A stretch of DNA of 64,000 nucleotides from G965222335 sp965222335 (GTDB taxonomy: Bacteria > Pseudomonadota > Gammaproteobacteria > Pseudomonadales > Halieaceae), in assembly GCA_965222335.1 (NCBI GenBank), contig OZ244944.1:372001-436000 (forward strand), given 5' to 3'. Positions 24,390 to 32,358 of this stretch are shown here, one piece after another; the first letter of the stretch is position 1, and the number at the start of each line of letters is the position of its first letter. A program made the translations under genes and the position numbers. A model generated the notes under the pieces. It was not told where the DNA came from and did no database searches. It worked only from the letters and a program-made list of their open reading frames with translations.

Positions 24390-24513
24390 GGAGCGGGTTC
24401 CTTTGCCGTAAATCGCAAAAATAACGCCCTGAAATGCTATCAAGTTTCGCCGGAAGTGTTACCAATGCGGCCAGAATGCACCGCTTGTAGTTCTCGAGAG
24501 ATAGCTTACAGAA

Positions 24514-24535
24514 TATACCGGAGACATGGTTTACA
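24514..24535. repeat. Left terminal inverted repeat of the IS481-family element
   Basis: This 22-bp end starts TATACCGGAG and ends GGTTTACA. It is the exact reverse complement of the outer right end (25757-25778). The transposase gene begins 28 bp inside it. Confidence 0.88.
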
Positions 24536-24544
24536 CATTTAGGT

Positions 24545-24565
24545 ATTTGAGGGGGGACCTCAAAT
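24545..24565 (+). promoter_or_regulatory. Hairpin covering the transposase ribosome binding site and start codon
   Basis: ATTTGAGG (24545-24552) and CCTCAAAT (24558-24565) form a perfect 8-bp stem with a 5-nt GGGGA loop. The purine-rich Shine-Dalgarno (GAGGGGGGA) lies in the 5' arm and loop, and the first two bases of the ATG (24564-24566) lie in the 3' arm. The folded mRNA should block ribosome entry. IS10 and IS50 use comparable structures to silence transposase made by read-through from outside promoters. Confidence 0.6.
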
Positions 24566-25736
24566 GCCCTGGAAAGAGTGTAAACCGATGGATGAACGCC
24601 TTAAGTTTGTTGCCCGGCTCCTGGATGGCGAGAAGATGTCGTCCCTGTGCACTGAGTTCGGTATCTCACGGCCCACTGGCTACAAGATATTCAATCGTTA
24701 CAAGGAGTTAGGTCCTACTGGGCTTGAAGATCGAAGCCGTCGGCCCTATCGCCACGCCAACAAACTGCCCTTCCAGGTTGAGCGAGCCATCCTGGCGATC
24801 AAGCGGGAATATCCCTCATGGGGTGCCCCCAAGATCCGTGAGAAATTGATCAAGGAATACCCGATGATCAATCCACCCGCCAAGAGTACGGTGCATGCCA
24901 TTCTTGACCGCAACGGCATGGTCAAGCGTCGTAAGCGCAGGCGGCGGCGATCTCAGGGGACAGTGCTCAACCATGCGGTTACACCCAATCAGCTATGGTG
25001 TGCTGATTACAAAGGCGAGTTCCTCCTAGGCAACAAGAAGTACTGCTACCCACTCACCATCACGGACTACAGGTCCCGGTACCTGCTTGCCTGCGAGGGC
25101 CTGGACTCGACCAAGTCGCAACTGGCCTTCCACGTATTTGAGCAGGCTTTCAAGGACTATGGTCTGCCAGCAGCCATTCGCACCGACAATGGCATTCCGT
25201 TCGCCTCGCCGAACGCCCTATTCGGTCTTAGCCGACTCTCCATATGGTGGCTCAAGCTCGGCATCAACATTGAGCGCATTCAGCCAGGACATCCAGAGCA
25301 GAACGGACGGCATGAACGTATGCACCTGACGCTGAAGAAGGAGGCTACCAAGCCTGCCTCTTATAACTTCCTGCAGCAGCAGGGCCGGTTTGATGCGTTT
25401 CAGGGGGTTTACAACAATGAGCGCCCACACCAGGCACTTGGCGGGCAGTACCCTGCTGAAGTATTTACACCTTCAGCTCGCCAATACCGACCCGCGGAAG
25501 AGCCGGAGTACCCTTTCCACGACAAGGCGGTGAAAGTAACCAAGTGTGGTCGAATCTGCATGGGACGCCGGAAAATAAACTTAAGCGTCGTCTTCGGAGG
25601 TCAAATCGTAGGCGTGCGCGAAGTCGCTGACAAAATCTGGCTGGTCAGCTTTATGGATTATGATCTAGGATTCTTTGATGAGGACTTTGGACGGGTTGAG
25701 CCCGCCCAGAATCCGTGGCTACCGGAAAAAGTGTAA
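24564..25736 (+). CDS. IS481-family transposase
   Basis: A 390-residue DDE transposase, apparently intact. An N-terminal helix-turn-helix (RLLDGEKMSSLCTEFGISRPTGYKIFNRY, residues 17-45) recognises the ends. A second helical domain and a basic stretch (KRRKRRRRRSQG) follow. The rve catalytic core has D in NQLWCADYKGEFLL, D in AAIRTDNGIPFAS and E in IQPGHPEQNGRHERMH. NNERPHQALGG closes the core. The stop codon lies inside the inner right-end repeat, showing compact packing. Its mRNA leader can fold over its own ribosome binding site. Transcription runs towards the tRNA genes, which are on the opposite strand. Confidence 0.95.
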   Translation: MPWKECKPMDERLKFVARLLDGEKMSSLCTEFGISRPTGYKIFNRYKELGPTGLEDRSRRPYRHANKLPFQVERAILAIKREYPSWGAPKIREKLIKEYPMINPPAKSTVHAILDRNGMVKRRKRRRRRSQGTVLNHAVTPNQLWCADYKGEFLLGNKKYCYPLTITDYRSRYLLACEGLDSTKSQLAFHVFEQAFKDYGLPAAIRTDNGIPFASPNALFGLSRLSIWWLKLGINIERIQPGHPEQNGRHERMHLTLKKEATKPASYNFLQQQGRFDAFQGVYNNERPHQALGGQYPAEVFTPSARQYRPAEEPEYPFHDKAVKVTKCGRICMGRRKINLSVVFGGQIVGVREVADKIWLVSFMDYDLGFFDEDFGRVEPAQNPWLPEKV

Positions 25737-25778
25737 ACCATGTGTCCGGTATGAGATGTAAACCATGTCTCCGGTATA
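25732..25778. repeat. Doubled right end of the IS481-family element
   Basis: Two tandem copies of the right terminal repeat lie 25 bp apart. The inner copy (25732-25752) reads ...ATGTGTCCGGTAT and the outer copy (25757-25778) ...ATGTCTCCGGTATA, with GAGA between them. Only the outer one matches the left end perfectly. Confidence 0.85.
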
Positions 25779-25791
25779 CACCGCTGAAAAA

Positions 25792-25868
<77 letters not shown>

Positions 25869-25926
25869 GAGGTGGACTTGCGATTATACAGGCAGGCTGT
25901 GGTGGACTGAACCGAACAGGGAGAGA

Positions 25927-26003
25927 TGGGGTGGCCGACGGGTCTCGAACCCGCTACCTCCGGAGTCACAATCCGGTGCTCTACCTGGTGAGCTACGGCC
26001 ACC
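25927..26003 (-). tRNA. tRNA-His (anticodon GTG)
   Basis: A 77-nt minus-strand tRNA with the extra 5' G (-1) facing the discriminator C, a hallmark of tRNA-His. The body starts GGTGGCCGTAGCTC. The anticodon stem-loop is CCGGATTGTGACTCCGG with anticodon GTG, the T-arm is AGCGGGTTCGAGACCCGT, and CCA is encoded. It lies between tRNA-Pro and tRNA-Arg. The 58-bp spacer to tRNA-Arg shows nothing else. Confidence 0.96.
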
Positions 26004-26058
26004 ACTGAAGGGTGCTGAAATCGCTGTGAACCAACTCACCTGAGCGTGGCGATGAAAT

Positions 26059-26135
26059 TGGTCGGGGTAGAGAGATTCGAACTCCCGACATCCTGCTCCC
26101 AAAGCAGGCGCGCTACCAGACTGCGCTATACCCCG
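26059..26135 (-). tRNA. tRNA-Pro (anticodon TGG)
   Basis: A 77-nt minus-strand tRNA. The acceptor stem is CGGGGTA/TACCCCG with discriminator A, the D-arm is TAGCGCAGTCTGGTAGCGC, the anticodon stem-loop is CCTGCTTTGGGAGCAGG (anticodon TGG) and the T-arm is GGGAGTTCGAATCTC. CCA is encoded. It is the first gene of the Pro-His-Arg operon. The gene-poor stretch 25737-26355 (about 620 bp) contains the three tRNAs, the outer IS end and the tRNA promoter, and otherwise no gene. Confidence 0.96.
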
Positions 26136-26176
26136 AAGACACCGGGTTGACGTTGGACCCCGATTTCAGGTGGCGA

Positions 26177-26205
26177 ATGATACTCACCACCCCCTGTAGC
26201 GTCAA
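26177..26205 (-). promoter_or_regulatory. Sigma-70 promoter of the tRNA-Pro/His/Arg operon
   Basis: TTGACG (26205-26200) and TATCAT (26182-26177) are separated by exactly 17 bp. A GC-rich discriminator (TCGCC) follows, typical of stringently controlled stable-RNA promoters. The expected start site is about 35 nt before the tRNA-Pro 5' end. Confidence 0.72.
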
Positions 26206-26355
26206 CGACAAAGGCAACATTATACCCGAGATTCCGGCACCCAGGCTTCCCTCCTCGCGGTGGGCCGTGGGACAATACACGCCTGCGGCGAAGCGCCCGC
26301 CCGACCGCAGTCGGCTACCCACGACCGCCACCCCGACAGTCACAAAGGAAACAAC

Positions 26356-27201
26356 ATGACCGCTCTCGTTCTCGACGGAAAAGCACTGGCCCAGCAGACC
26401 GAGGCGGCCCTGCTCGAGCGGGTCGAGGCACTGAAGCAGAAATCGGGGGGCAAGACGCCGATCCTCGCCACCATCCTGGTGGGAGACGACCCCGCCTCCG
26501 CCACCTACGTGCGTATGAAGGGCAATGCCTGCCGCCGCGTGGGCATGGACTCGATGGCGGTCGAGATGCCCGCTGCCACCACCACCGACGAGCTGCTGGC
26601 GAAAATCAACGAGCTGAATGAGAACCCGGATGTCCACGGCATCCTCCTGCAGCATCCCGTACCGGCGCAGATTGACGAACGCGCCTGTTTTGACGCCATT
26701 GCCCTGCACAAGGACGTCGATGGCGTGACCTGCCTCGGCTTTGGTCGCATGGCGATGGGGGAAGCCGCCTATGGCTGCGCCACGCCCCAGGGGATCATGC
26801 GCCTGCTGGCGGCCTACGAGATCGACATCGAGGGCAAGCACGCGGTCGTCGTGGGCCGCAGCCCCATCCTGGGCAAACCCATGGCCATGATGCTGCTGCA
26901 GAAGAACGCCACCGTCACCATCTGTCACTCCCGCACCCGCGACCTGCCCGCACTGGTGGCCCAGGCGGACATCCTCGTGGGCGCGGTGGGCAAGCCCGAA
27001 TTCATCAAGGCGGAATGGGTCAAGGATGGCGCCGTGGTGGTGGACGCCGGCTTCCACCCGGGTGGCATCGGGGATATTGAGCTGGCACCGCTGGCAGAGC
27101 GCGCCAGTGCCCTGACCCCGGTACCCGGTGGCGTGGGCCCCATGACCATCAACACCCTGATCATGCAGACCGTGGAATCGGGCGAGGCCAGCCTGGGCTA
27201 G
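26356..27201 (+). CDS. folD: Bifunctional methylenetetrahydrofolate dehydrogenase/cyclohydrolase
   Basis: A 281-residue cytosolic enzyme. It interconverts 5,10-methylene-THF, 5,10-methenyl-THF and 10-formyl-THF with NADP. Family motifs are TILVGDDPASATYVRMKGNACRRVGM (catalytic YxxxK), GILLQHPVP, HKDVDGVTCLGFGRMA, VVVGRSPILGKPMAMMLL (Rossmann) and LTPVPGGVGPMTINTLI. The ATG at 26356 has AAAGGAAAC upstream; the longer open frame has no comparable site. It converges on cysS with a 16-bp gap. Confidence 0.97.
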   Translation: MTALVLDGKALAQQTEAALLERVEALKQKSGGKTPILATILVGDDPASATYVRMKGNACRRVGMDSMAVEMPAATTTDELLAKINELNENPDVHGILLQHPVPAQIDERACFDAIALHKDVDGVTCLGFGRMAMGEAAYGCATPQGIMRLLAAYEIDIEGKHAVVVGRSPILGKPMAMMLLQKNATVTICHSRTRDLPALVAQADILVGAVGKPEFIKAEWVKDGAVVVDAGFHPGGIGDIELAPLAERASALTPVPGGVGPMTINTLIMQTVESGEASLG

Positions 27202-27217
27202 CCGGGCCTTCGTTACC

Positions 27218-28603
27218 TCAGGCGCCGCCCTGGGCGCGGCGCCACTTGGTCCCCTCGCGGGAGTCTTCCAGCACAATCCCCTGCTGTAGCAGCTCCTCGC
27301 GAATCTCGTCGGCGCGGGCGTAGTCCTTGTCGGCCTTGGCCGCCTGCCGGGCCTCGATCCGGGCCTCGATATCCTCGGCGGAAAGCTCCCCCTCAGCACC
27401 CGCCTGCAGCCACTCCTCCGGGTCACTCTCAAGAATCCCGAGCAGATTGCCAGCTGCGAGAATACGCGCCTTCAGCCCTGCCCTGTCGCCCGCCTCGGCT
27501 TTGTGCAGCTGCTTGGCCAGGGCGTGCAGCTCGGCAATCGCCTGGGGCGTGTTGAGGTCGTCATTGAGGGCCTGGTAGAAGGGCTCGTCCGCCAGCTGCA
27601 CCTCCACGTCCAGGGGAATATCCGCCACCTCACGCAGGGTGCTGTAGAGGCTGCCGAGGGTCGTCTCAGCCTGCGCCAGCAGGTCCACGGAAAAGTTCAG
27701 TGGCGAGCGGTAGTGGGCCGAGAGCAGGGCAAAGCGCAGCACCTCGCCGCGATAGTGCTGCAACAGCTCGCGCACGGTGCGGAAGTTGCCCAGGGACTTG
27801 GACATCTTCTCGCCGTCGATATCCAGGTAGGCGTTGTGCATCCAGTAGCGCACGTAATCGCCCCCGTGGGCGCAGCAGCTCTGGGCAATCTCATTCTCGT
27901 GGTGCGGGAAAATCAGGTCGCGACCGCCGCCGTGGATGTCGATGGTCTCCCCCAGGTGTTCGCGGATCATCGCCGAGCACTCCAGGTGCCAGCCCGGACG
28001 CCCGCGGCCCCAGGGGCTGTCCCAGCCCGGCTCGCCCTCGCGGGCGGGCTTCCACAGCACAAAGTCCCCGGGATGTCGCTTGTAGTCGGCCACTTCGACC
28101 CGCGCCCCCGCGAGCATGTCTTCCAGGCTGCGGCCCGAGAGCTTGCCGTAGCCCGGCATCGATTCCACCGCGAATAGCACGTGGCCCTGGGACTCGTAGG
28201 CGTGCCCCTTGGCAATCAGGGTCTCGGTGAGGGCAATCATGGGGCCGATATTGTGGGTGGCGTGGGGCTCCAGCGTGGGCGGCAGCGCATTCAACTGCGC
28301 CATGTCCTCGCGATACTTGGCGGTGAATTCATCGGTCACCGATTCGATACTGCGCTCGCCCTCCAGCGCCGCGGCGATGATCTTGTCATCCACGTCAGTG
28401 ATGTTGCGGGCATAGGTCACGCTGTCGTAGTGAGTCTGCAGCAGGCGGAACAGTGTGTCGAACACCACCACCGGGCGGGCGTTGCCGATGTGGGCGAGGT
28501 TGTACACCGTGGGACCACAGACGTACATGGTCACTGTGTCGGGCTTGAGCGGCTCGAAGGGCCGCTTCTTGCCGCTTAAGGTATCGTAAAGCGTGAGACT
28601 CAT
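27218..28603 (-). CDS. cysS: Cysteinyl-tRNA synthetase
   Basis: A 461-residue class I synthetase. Visible are the first zinc cysteine in MYVCGPTVYN, the HIGH-type motif HIGNARPVVVFD, the zinc ligands in WHLECSAM and FPHHENEIAQS, and the KMSKS motif in GEKMSKSLGNF. The C-terminal helical DALR-like region (residues 350-461) contains AAKADKDYARADEIREEL. I chose the ATG at 28603 (MSLTLYDTLSGKKRPFEP), which matches the family N-terminus. It follows glnS by 10 bp on the same strand, so the two tRNA synthetases probably form an operon. Confidence 0.97.
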   Translation of the reverse strand: MSLTLYDTLSGKKRPFEPLKPDTVTMYVCGPTVYNLAHIGNARPVVVFDTLFRLLQTHYDSVTYARNITDVDDKIIAAALEGERSIESVTDEFTAKYREDMAQLNALPPTLEPHATHNIGPMIALTETLIAKGHAYESQGHVLFAVESMPGYGKLSGRSLEDMLAGARVEVADYKRHPGDFVLWKPAREGEPGWDSPWGRGRPGWHLECSAMIREHLGETIDIHGGGRDLIFPHHENEIAQSCCAHGGDYVRYWMHNAYLDIDGEKMSKSLGNFRTVRELLQHYRGEVLRFALLSAHYRSPLNFSVDLLAQAETTLGSLYSTLREVADIPLDVEVQLADEPFYQALNDDLNTPQAIAELHALAKQLHKAEAGDRAGLKARILAAGNLLGILESDPEEWLQAGAEGELSAEDIEARIEARQAAKADKDYARADEIREELLQQGIVLEDSREGTKWRRAQGGA

Positions 28604-28613
28604 GGGGTATCCG

Positions 28614-30278
28614 TTACTGTCCGTCGTTCCAGGTGTCGCGCAAGCCAATGGTCATGTTGAATACGGGCGCTTCAGGGCGGTGGTCATAGCGGTCCGCGAC
28701 AAAATAGCCCTCCCGTTCGAACTGGAAGCCGGCCTCGGGCGCCGCCTCTGCCAGGCGCGGCTCGATCCACGCTTCACTTACGACCTCCAGGGATGCGGGG
28801 TTCACCAGGGCCATAAAGTCGTTCTCGCCGCGGTCCGGGGCCTCGTGGGTGAACAGGCGGTCATAGAGGCGGACCTCGGCGAGCCGACCCTCGGTGGCCG
28901 AGACCCACTGGATCACGCCCTTGGGTTTTACGCCGTCCTCGGGGTCCTTGCCCACGGTGTCGGGCACGATACGCGCGCGCACCGCCACCACCTCCCCGGC
29001 CTCATTGTGCACGGCCTCGTCGGCCTCGATCACATAGGCATTGCGCAGGCGCACGCGCTTGCCCAGCACCAGGCGCTTGAATTTCTTGTTCGCCTCCTCG
29101 CGGAAGTCCTCGGCGTCGATGTAGAGTTCGCGAGTAAACGGCAGCACACGCTCGCCCAATTCCTCCCGGCTCGGATGGCAGGGTGCCAGCATCGACTCCA
29201 CCTCACCCTCCGGGAAATTAGTGAGTACCACCTTGAGCGGCCGCAGTACACACATCGCCCGCGGCGCATTCTCATTCAGGTCGTCGCGAATCGCGTGCTC
29301 CAGCATCGCCACGTCCACCACGCCATCGGAGCGGGTCACGCCGATCATCTCGCAGAATTTACGGATCGCGCGCGGGGTGAAACCGCGACGGCGCATGCCC
29401 GCGATGGTCGGCATCCGCGGGTCGTCCCAACCGCTGACCACGCCCTCGTCCACGAGTTGCTTCAGCTTGCGCTTGCTGGTCACCGTGTAGTTGAGATTCA
29501 GGCGCCCGAACTCGTACTGCCGCGGAGTGCTCGGTACCGGCAGGTGTTCAATCAGCCATTCGTACAGCGGGCGGTGGTCTTCAAACTCGAGGGTGCAGAT
29601 GGAGTGGGTCACCCCCTCGATCGCATCTTCCTGCCCGTGGGCAAAGTCATAGGTGGGATAGATACACCAGTCGTCACCAGTCTGGTGGTGGCTGACCTTG
29701 CGGATACGGTAGAGGATCGGGTCGCGCAGGTTCATGTTGGGTGAGGCCATGTCGATGCGGGCCCGCAACACCTTGCTGCCCTCCTCGAACTCCCCCGCGC
29801 GCATCCGTTCCAGCAGGTCCAGGTTTTCTTCTGCGCTGCGCTCGCGATAGGGACTGTTGCGCCCGGGTTCAGTGAGGGTGCCGCGGTACTCACGCGCCTC
29901 CTCCGCATTCAGGTCACAGACGTAGGCGTGCCCCTCGCGCACGAGGTGCTGCGCCCATTCATAGAACTGCTGGAAGTAGGCAGAGGCGTAACGCACCTCA
30001 CCGGCCCACTGGTAACCCAGCCAGCTGACATCCTCCATGATCGAGGCCACAAACTCGGGGCTCTCTTTCGCCGGGTTGGTGTCATCAAAGCGCAGGTTGC
30101 ACTCGCCGCCAAAGGCTTCCGCCAGGCCGAAATTCAGGCAGATCGACTTGGCGTGGCCCACGTGCAGGTAGCCGTTGGGCTCCGGCGGAAAGCGGGTCAC
30201 CACTTTGCTCACCCGGCCGGCGGCGACATCCTCGGCGACAATGTTATGCAGGAAATTGTTGGCGGCTGGCGTTTCCAT
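28614..30278 (-). CDS. glnS: Glutaminyl-tRNA synthetase
   Basis: A 554-residue class I synthetase that charges tRNA-Gln directly. It has VTRFPPEPNGYLHVGHAKSICLNF (HIGH site, about residues 24-47), YDFAHGQEDAIEGVTHSICTLEF and the KMSKS-like site NYTVTSKRKLKQLVDEG. The two C-terminal beta-barrel anticodon domains end near GREGYFVADRYD-like sequence (EREGYFVADRYDHRPEAPVF). The length matches the family. It starts 168 bp from the divergent ppiB gene and is followed by cysS after 10 bp. Confidence 0.97.
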   Translation of the reverse strand: METPAANNFLHNIVAEDVAAGRVSKVVTRFPPEPNGYLHVGHAKSICLNFGLAEAFGGECNLRFDDTNPAKESPEFVASIMEDVSWLGYQWAGEVRYASAYFQQFYEWAQHLVREGHAYVCDLNAEEAREYRGTLTEPGRNSPYRERSAEENLDLLERMRAGEFEEGSKVLRARIDMASPNMNLRDPILYRIRKVSHHQTGDDWCIYPTYDFAHGQEDAIEGVTHSICTLEFEDHRPLYEWLIEHLPVPSTPRQYEFGRLNLNYTVTSKRKLKQLVDEGVVSGWDDPRMPTIAGMRRRGFTPRAIRKFCEMIGVTRSDGVVDVAMLEHAIRDDLNENAPRAMCVLRPLKVVLTNFPEGEVESMLAPCHPSREELGERVLPFTRELYIDAEDFREEANKKFKRLVLGKRVRLRNAYVIEADEAVHNEAGEVVAVRARIVPDTVGKDPEDGVKPKGVIQWVSATEGRLAEVRLYDRLFTHEAPDRGENDFMALVNPASLEVVSEAWIEPRLAEAAPEAGFQFEREGYFVADRYDHRPEAPVFNMTIGLRDTWNDGQ

Positions 30279-30309
30279 GAGTCCTTCGGGCGCGGTTCAA
30301 AGGGGGCGC

Positions 30310-30315
30310 ATTATA
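30310..30315 (-). promoter_or_regulatory. Consensus -10 box of the glnS-cysS operon
   Basis: The minus strand has a perfect TATAAT (30315-30310), 31 bp before the glnS ATG and preceded by CTACCGG. I see no good -35 hexamer at 16-18 bp, so the assignment rests on the -10 alone. Confidence 0.42.
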
Positions 30316-30446
30316 CCGGTAGATAGCATCCTCTTATAGGGAGAATGCCCACCCCGAAGCGCCGCGGCACTATTCCCCGGCAAGGCAAAAGTCCGTATCA
30401 TTGGCGGCCCGCAAAATACCGCCACCAATACAGCAGGATGCTCAAT

Positions 30447-30944
30447 ATGGTCATTATCCGCACCACCTTCGGCGACATCACCGTCGCCCTGGACGCCGAC
30501 AAAGCCCCCAAGACGGTCGATAACTTCCTCCAGTACGTCCGCGACGGGTTTCACGATGGCACCATTTTCCACCGGGTGATCGACAACTTCATGATCCAGG
30601 GTGGCGGTTTTGACACCGAAATGCGCCAGAAAGAGGCCGGCGCGCCGATCGAAAACGAGGCGGACAACGGCCTGAAGAACGATTTTGGCAGCATCGCCAT
30701 GGCCCGCACCATGGACCCCCACTCCGCCACCGCACAGTTTTTCATCAATGTGAACGACAATGACTTCCTCAACCACAGCGGCAAGAACATGCAGGGCTGG
30801 GGCTACGCTGTGTTCGGCAAGGTTACCGAGGGTGAGTCAGTGCTGGAGAAAATCCGCGCCCTGCCCACGGGCAGCCGCAATGGCCACCAGGATGTGCCGA
30901 CCGAGCCGGTCATTATCGAGACCATCGAGATCGTCGAGGAATAA
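30447..30944 (+). CDS. ppiB: Peptidyl-prolyl cis-trans isomerase B, cyclophilin type
   Basis: A 165-residue cytoplasmic cyclophilin. Core strings are FHRVIDNFMIQGGGFDTEM, with the catalytic arginine, and SIAMARTMDPHSATAQFFINVNDNDFLN. GWGYAVFGKVTEG and GSRNGHQDVPTEPVIIE follow. No signal sequence is present, so it is the cytosolic PpiB form. The ATG at 30447 (MVIIRTTFGDI) has AGGA at 8-nt spacing and matches the usual start; the ATG at 30438 lies too close to the same ribosome binding site. lpxH starts 11 bp after its stop. Confidence 0.95.
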   Translation: MVIIRTTFGDITVALDADKAPKTVDNFLQYVRDGFHDGTIFHRVIDNFMIQGGGFDTEMRQKEAGAPIENEADNGLKNDFGSIAMARTMDPHSATAQFFINVNDNDFLNHSGKNMQGWGYAVFGKVTEGESVLEKIRALPTGSRNGHQDVPTEPVIIETIEIVEE

Positions 30945-30955
30945 ACCGCACCCCC

Positions 30956-31672
30956 GTGAGCCACACCTGGTTCATCTCCGACCTCCACCTGGATCCATCC
31001 CGGCCCGCGGTCACGCGGGCTTTCCGGGCATTTCTCGACAGCCACCGGGATTGCGCGGCCCTCTATATACTCGGCGACCTGTTCGAAGCCTGGATCGGCG
31101 ATGACGACGACGCTCCCCTCGGCCGGGAAGTTGCCGCCAGTCTGGCGGACTTTTCCCGCAGCGGGCCGTCGGTATTCCTGATGCGTGGTAACCGCGACTT
31201 CCTCCTCGGGGAAGCCTTCTGTGAGCGCGCCGGCGGTGAGTTGCTGCCGGACCCCAGCGTGATCGATCTCTACGGCCAGCCGGTGTTGTTGATGCACGGG
31301 GACAGCCTGTGCACCGCCGACACCGCTTACCAGGACTTCCGCGCCATGGCCCGCAGCCCCGACTGGCAGGCAGACCTGCTGGCCCGCCCGCTGGCGGAGC
31401 GCCGGGCACTGGCGTCACAGCTGCGGGATATCAGCCAGGAAGCCAATAGCAACAAGGCCGAGGACATCATGGACGTGACCCCCTCAGAGGTGGAGCGGGT
31501 GATGCAGGAACACGGTGTGAACTGCCTGATTCATGGTCACACCCACAGGCCGCAATTGCATCGGCAGGACCAGGGTACGCGCTGGGTGCTGGGAGACTGG
31601 CACGATCATGCCTGGATTATCCGGGCGAGCGCAGAAGGAATTAATCTAAGAAAACTTCATATAAATCAATAA
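30956..31672 (+). CDS. lpxH: UDP-2,3-diacylglucosamine diphosphatase
   Basis: A 238-residue metallophosphoesterase of lipid A synthesis, starting at GTG. It cleaves UDP-2,3-diacylglucosamine to lipid X and UMP at the inner membrane surface. The five metal-site motifs are intact: FISDLHLD, LGDLFEAWIGDDD, MRGNRDFLLG, LLMHGDSLCT and LIHGHTHRPQLH. It is the second gene of a ppiB-lpxH operon. The last codons lie in a strongly AT-rich patch, giving the tail LRKLHINQ, which is unlike the body of the gene. Confidence 0.95.
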   Translation: MSHTWFISDLHLDPSRPAVTRAFRAFLDSHRDCAALYILGDLFEAWIGDDDDAPLGREVAASLADFSRSGPSVFLMRGNRDFLLGEAFCERAGGELLPDPSVIDLYGQPVLLMHGDSLCTADTAYQDFRAMARSPDWQADLLARPLAERRALASQLRDISQEANSNKAEDIMDVTPSEVERVMQEHGVNCLIHGHTHRPQLHRQDQGTRWVLGDWHDHAWIIRASAEGINLRKLHINQ

Positions 31673-31717
31673 TATAAAACTTTTATTTCATCTTATTTAT
31701 AAATTCTGCCTGTCGAC
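31655..31717. other. AT-rich patch between convergent lpxH and miaE
   Basis: This stretch consists almost only of A and T, in sharp contrast to the GC-rich genes on both sides. It contains small palindromes such as ATAAAACTTTTAT (31674-31686) and ATTTATAAAT. It may act as a termination/3'-end region for lpxH or as a bendable site. No gene is present. Confidence 0.5.
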
Positions 31718-31732
31718 CCGGCTCCGGGGCTC

Positions 31733-32344
31733 TCAGGCTACCGACTGGCCTTCTGGCACTCCACTGTGGAAGCGGAACTCGCTATCCGCTGACTCGATCA
31801 GGCGCTGCTCCTCGGCCAGCATCACCGCCAGCCGCTGAGCCACCTCCGCCTCGTTGCTGGCCGCCCGGGCGAGCTCGAGATAGTCCATAAAGTGCCGCGC
31901 CTCTGACTTCAGCAGGGAGCCGTAAAATGTGGCGAGTTCCGCGTCCAGCACCGGCACCAGCGCAGCGAAGCGCTCGCAGGAGCGGGCCTCGATAATCGCA
32001 CCCACCAGCAGGGTGTCCACCAGGCGCGCCGGCTCTGCCGGGCGTACCAGCGCCCTCAGGGCCCCGGCGTAACGCGCGGCAGAGAGCTGGGGGTAGGCCA
32101 CGTCGCGCCGCCCCATGAGGGCCAGCACCTGCTCAAAGTGACGCAACTCCTCCCGCGCCAGGCGCGACAGCTTGTGCAGCAGGCGCGGCTGGTCGGTGTA
32201 GCGGTACATCAGGTTGAGTGCGGTGGCGGCGGCCTTTTTCTCACAGTTGGCGTGGTCCACCAGCAGGGTCTGGGGGTTGGCCTGCGCCCAGCTCACCCAG
32301 GCCGCCGGCGTGGCGCAGGGCAGGAAGGACCGGATCGGCCCCAT
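31733..32344 (-). CDS. miaE: tRNA-(ms2io6A37)-hydroxylase
   Basis: A 203-residue ferritin-like di-iron monooxygenase. It hydroxylates 2-methylthio-N6-isopentenyl-adenosine at position 37 of tRNAs that read UNN codons. The iron ligands are visible in pairs: HANCEKKAA, LAREELRHFEQV, AIIEARSCERFA and KSEARHFMDYLELA. I chose the ATG at 32344 (MGPIRSFLPC). A GTG at 32362 overlaps the upstream stop as GTGA and would add six residues; either is possible. It is encoded just after the DUF1289 gene. Confidence 0.92.
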   Translation of the reverse strand: MGPIRSFLPCATPAAWVSWAQANPQTLLVDHANCEKKAAATALNLMYRYTDQPRLLHKLSRLAREELRHFEQVLALMGRRDVAYPQLSAARYAGALRALVRPAEPARLVDTLLVGAIIEARSCERFAALVPVLDAELATFYGSLLKSEARHFMDYLELARAASNEAEVAQRLAVMLAEEQRLIESADSEFRFHSGVPEGQSVA

Positions 32345-32358
32345 GTCGACACCCGCGT

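Larger units (their letters stand above)
24514..25778 (+). mobile_element. IS481-family insertion sequence
   Basis: A complete element of about 1.27 kb with one transposase gene. The outermost ends are perfect 22-bp inverted repeats (24514-24535 and 25757-25778), containing ACCGGAGACATGGTTTAC. A second right-end copy (25732-25752) with one mismatch lies just inside the first. I do not see a clear target duplication: the flanks read CAGAAT on the left and CACCGC on the right. The element lies 14 bp from the 3' CCA of the tRNA-Arg gene, facing it. Confidence 0.88.

Noticed and set aside
24390..24513. Possible leftover of a fourth tRNA gene or terminator split off by the IS
   Set aside because: No cloverleaf, CCA or T-arm sequence could be recognised in this stretch.
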